From Ziziphus jujuba (lineage: Eukaryota > Streptophyta > Magnoliopsida > Rosales > Rhamnaceae), in assembly GCF_031755915.1 (NCBI RefSeq), contig NC_083386.1:17283001-17347000 (forward strand): a stretch of 64,000 bases of DNA. The letters run 5' to 3'. Positions 58,329 through 64,000 of this stretch are shown here, one piece after another. A model generated the notes under the pieces. The model was not told the origin of the DNA and did no database searches. It saw only the letters and a program-made list of their open reading frames with translations. Both the position numbers and the translations under genes were made by a program. Numbering within the stretch: position 1 is the stretch's first letter; every line of letters starts with the position of its first letter.

Positions 58329-61085
58329 ATTAGGTTTCTTGTTCTTGTGAACTCGCACCTATATGTGTATCCCTTTTCTTTAAGATATTAGCTTCATCAT
58401 TTTCAACATTTGTTCTCTTTCTTAATTTTTGGTGATGACATGACATTCAAGTTACATTATCATTTTCCTTTCGATACTGCTTTATCATTCTAGAAATTTA
58501 TCTTCTATCTTAACATTTGTTTAGCTAAGTTACGATATTTGAGTTGTAATATCCTTTTACCATTAAATATTTGATTTTCTTTTCAAACATATATATATTC
58601 CTTTCAGTTGTATTGATTGGTTCAAATGTGACTTTTAAGCTTACTTTTCTTTTATATTGATCTAAATATGTCTCCTAGCTATGGATGTGTAAGATTTAGA
58701 AATCACTTTGAGATAGTTGAGGATGTAGATGAGATTGCATATAAGATGGATTGTATAAATTGTTTAGCTAAGATTTTGGCTATGACTATCCAAGGTTTAG
58801 TTGCTGAAGTTAACCTTACATACTTTTTTATATTGATTTCATGTTGGTGTTTCCACAAGCACTGCCTAAAAAGGGGCTGCTACAATTTTTAATTTATCTG
58901 GTAATGACATTATTAGAGGTCGTAGTATTGCTATTAATGGTCGTGGGGTTATTAAGTACCTATGTACATGATATTAGTTTGTATTTAGTCAGTTGCCATA
59001 GTATTTTCATCACTTTTAACAGCTTAGTGGTTACCAATATAGACAATCTAGATGTGATTATCGTGTTTGTATAGTTTTTGTGGCAGATTTCACTATAAGA
59101 TTTGTCAAATAGATAATGGATGTTATTATTGTAGATAGCTTCACCTTTTCAAAAATGTCATCGTTCTGTCCTTAATGATATAGGAGCTTTTGGATCTAGT
59201 ATATCACATTAGCAATCAAATGGTACTACGAAAAGAGGTTTTAGGCAAACTAGTTATTACATCTACCAGCACTAAACCATGATTTATACCACTAAGATAA
59301 CAATCAATAAGGAAAACCACCAAGCCAAAGTAAAGTATTCTTTATTACATGAGTAAATGTTTGTGCTACTCAGATGAGGATATAGATATGGCTCTTACTC
59401 ATGTGACTGATTTGTGGTCGTATTAATTTTGAGACGGTATGCAATCACAGTCTATGTCTACAAGTAGAAGTCATGGTCAAAATGGATGCTCATCGAACTG
59501 AGCCAGAGCATTTACCATTACAAAGTGGGATGATCAGGCTATTACTAACATAGATATACGTATGATGCATAATGAAATTGATGTTCCTTGAGCTAACAAT
59601 GGATTATTGATGCTAAGAGACATAAAGCACAGGCAAGCCAGGCTATAAGAGGTTTCATGAGCACTAAGCAATATAGTCTATGGATGCACATAGAGATGAA
59701 GATCAGGAAGGACGATAGGTAGATAGTGGCAGAGTGTTCTTCATGACCTAACAAGGTATCAAGATCATTCTAGTGATATGACAGAGATTTTCAGACTCAC
59801 ATAAGACTTATTATAGTTTTAACAAATGCTTAATGCTGGTCTTTTATAAAGAATGAGGGTAGCTGCACTTAAAGTTGATTTATGTTTTTACTGCAAGATA
59901 TTTTACTTTGTAAAGAACATACTGGATACTTAGCTCTTGCTATTGATACTCTTTGTTAACTTTTCATCTTCGAGGGTTTTGTTGATTTGGATGATATAGA
60001 AAATTGTAAAAGGTAAGATTGATGCTTTTCAATAATTTGAGGATCTAGCATTTAGTCTATTAGCATTAGGTTGTGATATTAGAATTAAGATTTAAATTTT
60101 TTTATTGTTTGAGAAATGAATTTTTATAGACTACTCAGAATCGAGAAAAAAAAATGGTTTCTCAATATTGATATTTTAGATTATGAGAGAGCTTGAACTT
60201 TATCTTTTGAATGTTTGTTAGCCTTTATCTTCTATTTTAGTCATGGTTAATATTTTTTACTGCTTATGACTTGATAATTTTGAAGATTATATTAGGTTTT
60301 ATGACAGATTTAATGTCTTTTATTAGAATAAGTGTGGAAATTTTGTTTGGTTAATTTAGTAAAGTAATTAGTCAGACTATATTGTTCAAGGACTCAAAGA
60401 GTATAGAATCAATGAAGGTTGTAGACAAGAAAGGCAAAAATTTGAAAGGTTGAAGGGAAAGGCAAAAAAAAATTATCTCAGTTTTAATTTTATATCACTA
60501 ATATTTGCTTTAAGGAATTAGAATTAAATTACAAATTTTGTTTTGGATGACAGATAGATTATCAAAATTAGTTATAACTAGTAAAATATGTGATTCTTGT
60601 AAGAGTGATATTAGTGGTTTTGAGATGGCTATAAATTGATTATTAGTAGATATTTCTTGTGTGATTTTGTTTTTAGAATTTAATAAATCTCTCTTGTTGC
60701 CGTTTTGCTTTTTATAAAATTTTTTGTGGATCACTTTATGTTGTTTCTTACTTTTGTACTATTTGTAGAGATACTACAGTGTATTCTATGCTGTAGTTGT
60801 GGTATTCAAAGGTTAGATTTTTGTTTTTTTTAAGTTAAAAGTGTTCTCATTTTGGGGTTGGAACATAAATCCTTAATAGTTTGCATTGTGGCAATCGTGT
60901 TCTCCAAATGTGAGTTGAGTTGGTTTGAGTGAGATCTCGTGGCAAATAGTTTCCACTAATGGAAATTTTATGGTTTCTTAGAAAGTTAAGTTATGTTGGA
61001 TTGCAAATAATTGGACCCTGTGGAGTCAGTATACTTATATGCTCCAATAACAAGGTATGAAATTTTAAGGACAATATTTTCGTAA
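58329..61085 (+). pseudogene. decayed gag-like interior of the second chromovirus
   Basis: A frame at 58668-58810 (FEIVEDVDEIAYKMDCI) corresponds in position to the gag N-terminus of the first chromovirus. A Gly/Arg-rich tail-like part follows near 58890-58960 and a Gln/Tyr-rich part near 59220-59290. The central gag domain and all of pol are missing or unrecognisable. Such an element could move only with proteins supplied by a relative. From about 59900 to 61085 I see no coding. Confidence 0.5.
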
Positions 61086-61095
61086 AAGTGTAGGT
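61086..61095 (+). promoter_or_regulatory. polypurine tract of the second chromovirus
   Basis: AAGTGTAGGT before the LTR start TGTAATGAC; the purine run is interrupted by T. Confidence 0.5.
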
Positions 61096-63993
61096 TGTAA
61101 TGACTAATCTTGAGAAAACACTTAAAATTTGAAATTTTGGGCGGTCTAACCCAGGTTAACCAAGTTTAACCAAATTGAACTTTTACGTGGGATGAAGTTT
61201 GACTTTTCTTTTGAGATGGATTTTGGCTTTTAGTCTTATACCATTGTATAGAGCTCATCAATACGAGCTTATAGACTAAAAGCATGCTTAATTCTAAGTT
61301 ACAATTAAAAAGTTATGATTTTAACAAGTTTTTAAACATCAGTATTATATCAATATCCGAACCAATCTTAAATTGTTTTTTCTATTAATGACCCAAACGG
61401 TCTATAAATACATGGGAACCATGCCTTCATTAAATAATTTAGAAAATAATCAAAAATTCCCTAAAAACCATTTAGACCCATGGAACTCAACCTAACCCAC
61501 TTATAACTTGTTTCCACATCCAATCGAGTCAACTAGATTTCACCCATTACCATCCACCAGAAGCTTACACGCCCCATACCCCTTCATGACCCAGAATTTG
61601 GAAACCAAAACCTCTAACCATTCAAAGTCAGCAATAGCAACCAGATGGGCTTTCCTTGGGTTGGCTGTTTTTTGGTCGTTTTAGCTCAACCATACCTCTC
61701 TCTCCCTTATTTTGGACTCTTTGAACTTGAATCCAACATCTATTTGTCAAAATTCTTCATGGCTTGAGAAATCCATCAACATAAAATTTTGCCAAAATTT
61801 TAAGGAGGTTTTCCGGTCACCAGTGAGACTTTTGGACCATGGTGAATACACCAGTACATTCCTCATCTCATGTGCTTTCCATTAACATATAATTTTTAAA
61901 TTTTGGATATCGTCTGAATATATTTCCATTCTTCGGTTAATTAGTTAAATACCATATAAAATTGGACATTGCATGGACAACCTAAGATGGAATTGAAGCT
62001 GAATTTATATAATTAGATGTTAATAGGATCCACTAAAAAGTTCAATTCATAAAATTAGATTTTGGATGAAAAAAGCCAATCTTAGATTCCTGGTTCTAAA
62101 AGTTTGTGGTATAATTGGATCATTTAGGTGACCAATTTTTATAATATGAGAGTTGTATAAAGTATTTTAAGACATATGATAAGCACCGATGTCTTGGATT
62201 TAATTTTGGAGTTTAAGAAATATTTTATTATATTATAGGCACCCCATATTGAGATTGCCTATAGAGGGGTAGGAGTAGACAACAGCAATATTGGTGAGTG
62301 GTTTATATTTTCAAATGATTTTAGGCATATTAAGACAATAAATATATGGTTTGAATATTTTATATATATAGTTGGTTTGAATGTTTATCGTATACATATA
62401 TGATTATATGTTTTTATATATACGTGTTAAATTTCATATGGATTTTGATAAGTTTTTAAATAATTTTAAATTCTAATAAGTTCACGAAGAAGTTAGAAAT
62501 TTTGATATAAAAATATCTTGGTATTTTAATTAATATTTCAGTCTTTTTGGAAATTAATTGGTTTTAAGGAAGAAAATTGGAGATTGTATATTTTGAACTA
62601 TATATAAGTGCTTTGTATTTCAAAGTGCTTAAAAAGGTTTATGGTGCTATATATTTTATTGTAGTATTAATGTTTTGGATGAAATGATTATTTGAAATAT
62701 TTAAATAAATGATTGGGTTTGAATATTAAATTCGTGATTATGGTATTGTATTTGTTTTAGAAAAATGGAAAGTATGATCTTAAAAAAGTTGTTTATGAGT
62801 ACTTCATTGGTTTGTTTAAAAGGTATACCACATAGTACTAGTGATTCTATTTATGGTTTAGTTGCATGTAGGCTTAATCATTCTATGAGTAATCACGATA
62901 TGAGAGAATGATGATTAAGTTATGTCATTCTTTCAGAGTAACAATGAGTTTGTACCATTCATTCATGACTGTAGGATGATATGTTGTCATGATATGAGAT
63001 AATGATAATTGAGTTGCGTTCCATTGTTTTAGAGTGATGATAAATTGTGTTTCACTTCCTCATAACTATGTTGTTTTGAAATGCCATACACCATCTGGTA
63101 GCACTAGATATATCATATAGTACATTTTATATTTTTTCTTTCTATTATATAGATATTGGTGGTTTTACGATGTTCTTATTATTGTTTCTATTTTGAAATG
63201 CCATACACCATTTGGTAGCACTAGATATAGCATATGATACATTATATATTTTTTCTTTCTGTTATATAGATATGGGTGGTTTTCCTTTGTTCTTATTATT
63301 ATTTCTATGATTATGATTATGATTATGATTATGATGTTTATTGTTCAAAATTAAATTTATATTTCAGTTAGTTATTAATATTTTAAATTCTTTAATTATG
63401 AAATGCTAATTTTATGATGTTGATTTGGAGTACAATTTGGATTTTTTAAAATGATTTTAAAATTTGTAACCTTTCAAAAGAATGGATGTGAAGTCTTAAG
63501 TGAAAATTTTTGAAGTTTTATATTATAAATTTGTTTCAGTTTGTCTTATAGCTTTATTTTTTAAATTGTTCATTTAGGCGTTAATTGACCGGTTACGTAT
63601 ATTATATTTAGGCATATTCGTTATACATATGTTATTCCGCTATTAATTTACTATTGTTTTCCTTTAAATCTGATGCTAATAGATATCCTTTCTTTCACTA
63701 ATTCTAGTGTGTGCATTATATTTAGTACTTTCAATATCTTGCATTTTTTCATTTGTATTCTTTAAATTATTCAATGGATTAATCTAATATGTATGCCTCT
63801 TATACTGTTTTTGATTTATGATTTTATCAGAATTCTATTGAAAATGGTTATGATATTTTTTTTTTCTATACTATTGGGTTACATCCAAATTACAAAAAAG
63901 TTTTAACTAGATTTTCAATAGAAAATTTGGTAGAGCCTTTATAGGTGAGACCATCTTAAGTATCCGATAATAACTCCAAGAGAAATTCTCTCA
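61096..63993 (+). repeat. 3' LTR of the second chromovirus
   Basis: About 2.9 kb, starting TGTAATGACTAATC and ending AAATTCTCTCA seven bases before the window end. It is collinear with 55492-58313 but contains a copy-specific 117-bp tandem duplication. Confidence 0.85.
63074..63308. repeat. 117-bp tandem duplication present in only one LTR
   Basis: TTTTGAAATGCCATACACCA occurs at 63074 and 63191 with the following bases repeated. The 5' LTR has one copy (near 57500). A short (ATGATT)n tract follows at 63306-63335. Confidence 0.85.
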
Positions 63994-64000
63994 TCATGTC

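Larger units (their letters stand above)
55487..63998 (+). mobile_element. second chromovirus-related LTR element, complete ends, pol largely deleted
   Basis: The 5' LTR is 55492-58313 and the 3' LTR 61096-63993, bounded by an exact 5-bp target duplication TCATG (55487-55491 and 63994-63998). The primer site is TTGGTACCAAAGC (58316-58328) and the polypurine tract AAGTGTAGGT (61086-61095). The interior is only about 2.8 kb, with gag-like fragments and no recognisable RT, RNase H or integrase. The LTRs resemble those of the element at 31880 in layout and phrases, so the two are related subfamilies. Confidence 0.88.

Overview
The window looks like plant nuclear DNA, most likely from a eudicot. 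It is very AT-rich, has spliced genes with GT-AG introns, and is dominated by plant-type Ty1/copia, Ty3/gypsy and LINE elements. Only two intact host genes are visible. The species cannot be named from sequence alone; a rosid is a guess.

Layout. 1-2031: 3' end of an intact Ty1/copia element (YVDD reverse transcriptase, RNase H, 3' LTR). 3020-3895: broken minus-strand copia remnant. 5783-6579 and 17583-17945: two parts of one minus-strand LINE, split by an 11 kb Athila-like Ty3/gypsy element at 6580-17582 (two LTRs, decayed PBS, gag, protease, RT, RNase H, integrase). 18-23 kb: AT-rich DNA with a MULE-like element (19740-20981) and a MITE (21727-22866). 23129-27707: a ten-exon, 409-residue chloroplast-type pseudouridine synthase gene (SVR1-like). 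29248-30251: a foldback element. 31880 to about 41355: a Tekay/Del-type chromovirus with inactivating mutations and an abnormal 3' LTR end. 42488-44376: a six-exon, 348-residue remorin gene. 45089-45868: a minus-strand RING-finger/transmembrane E3 ligase pseudogene that converges on it. 47447-54325: a diverged tandem array of about 1.1 kb units, interrupted by a MITE and a solo LTR. 54310-55490: LINE and gypsy-integrase remnants. 55487-63998: a second chromovirus, complete at both ends with a TCATG target duplication, inserted into the integrase remnant and lacking most of pol.

The host genes act independently: a plastid rRNA modification enzyme, a plasma-membrane scaffold protein, and a dead ubiquitin ligase copy. 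The retroelements form at least four nested pairs, so relative insertion order can be read from the sequence. I found no prokaryote-type defence system, CRISPR array or gene cluster, and nothing I would call a new biological system. The most informative signals are the nested insertions, the tandem array, the RING pseudogene and the unusual chromovirus 3' end. Exon boundaries were set by hand from GT-AG sites, reading-frame continuity and remembered family motifs. All similarity statements are by eye.
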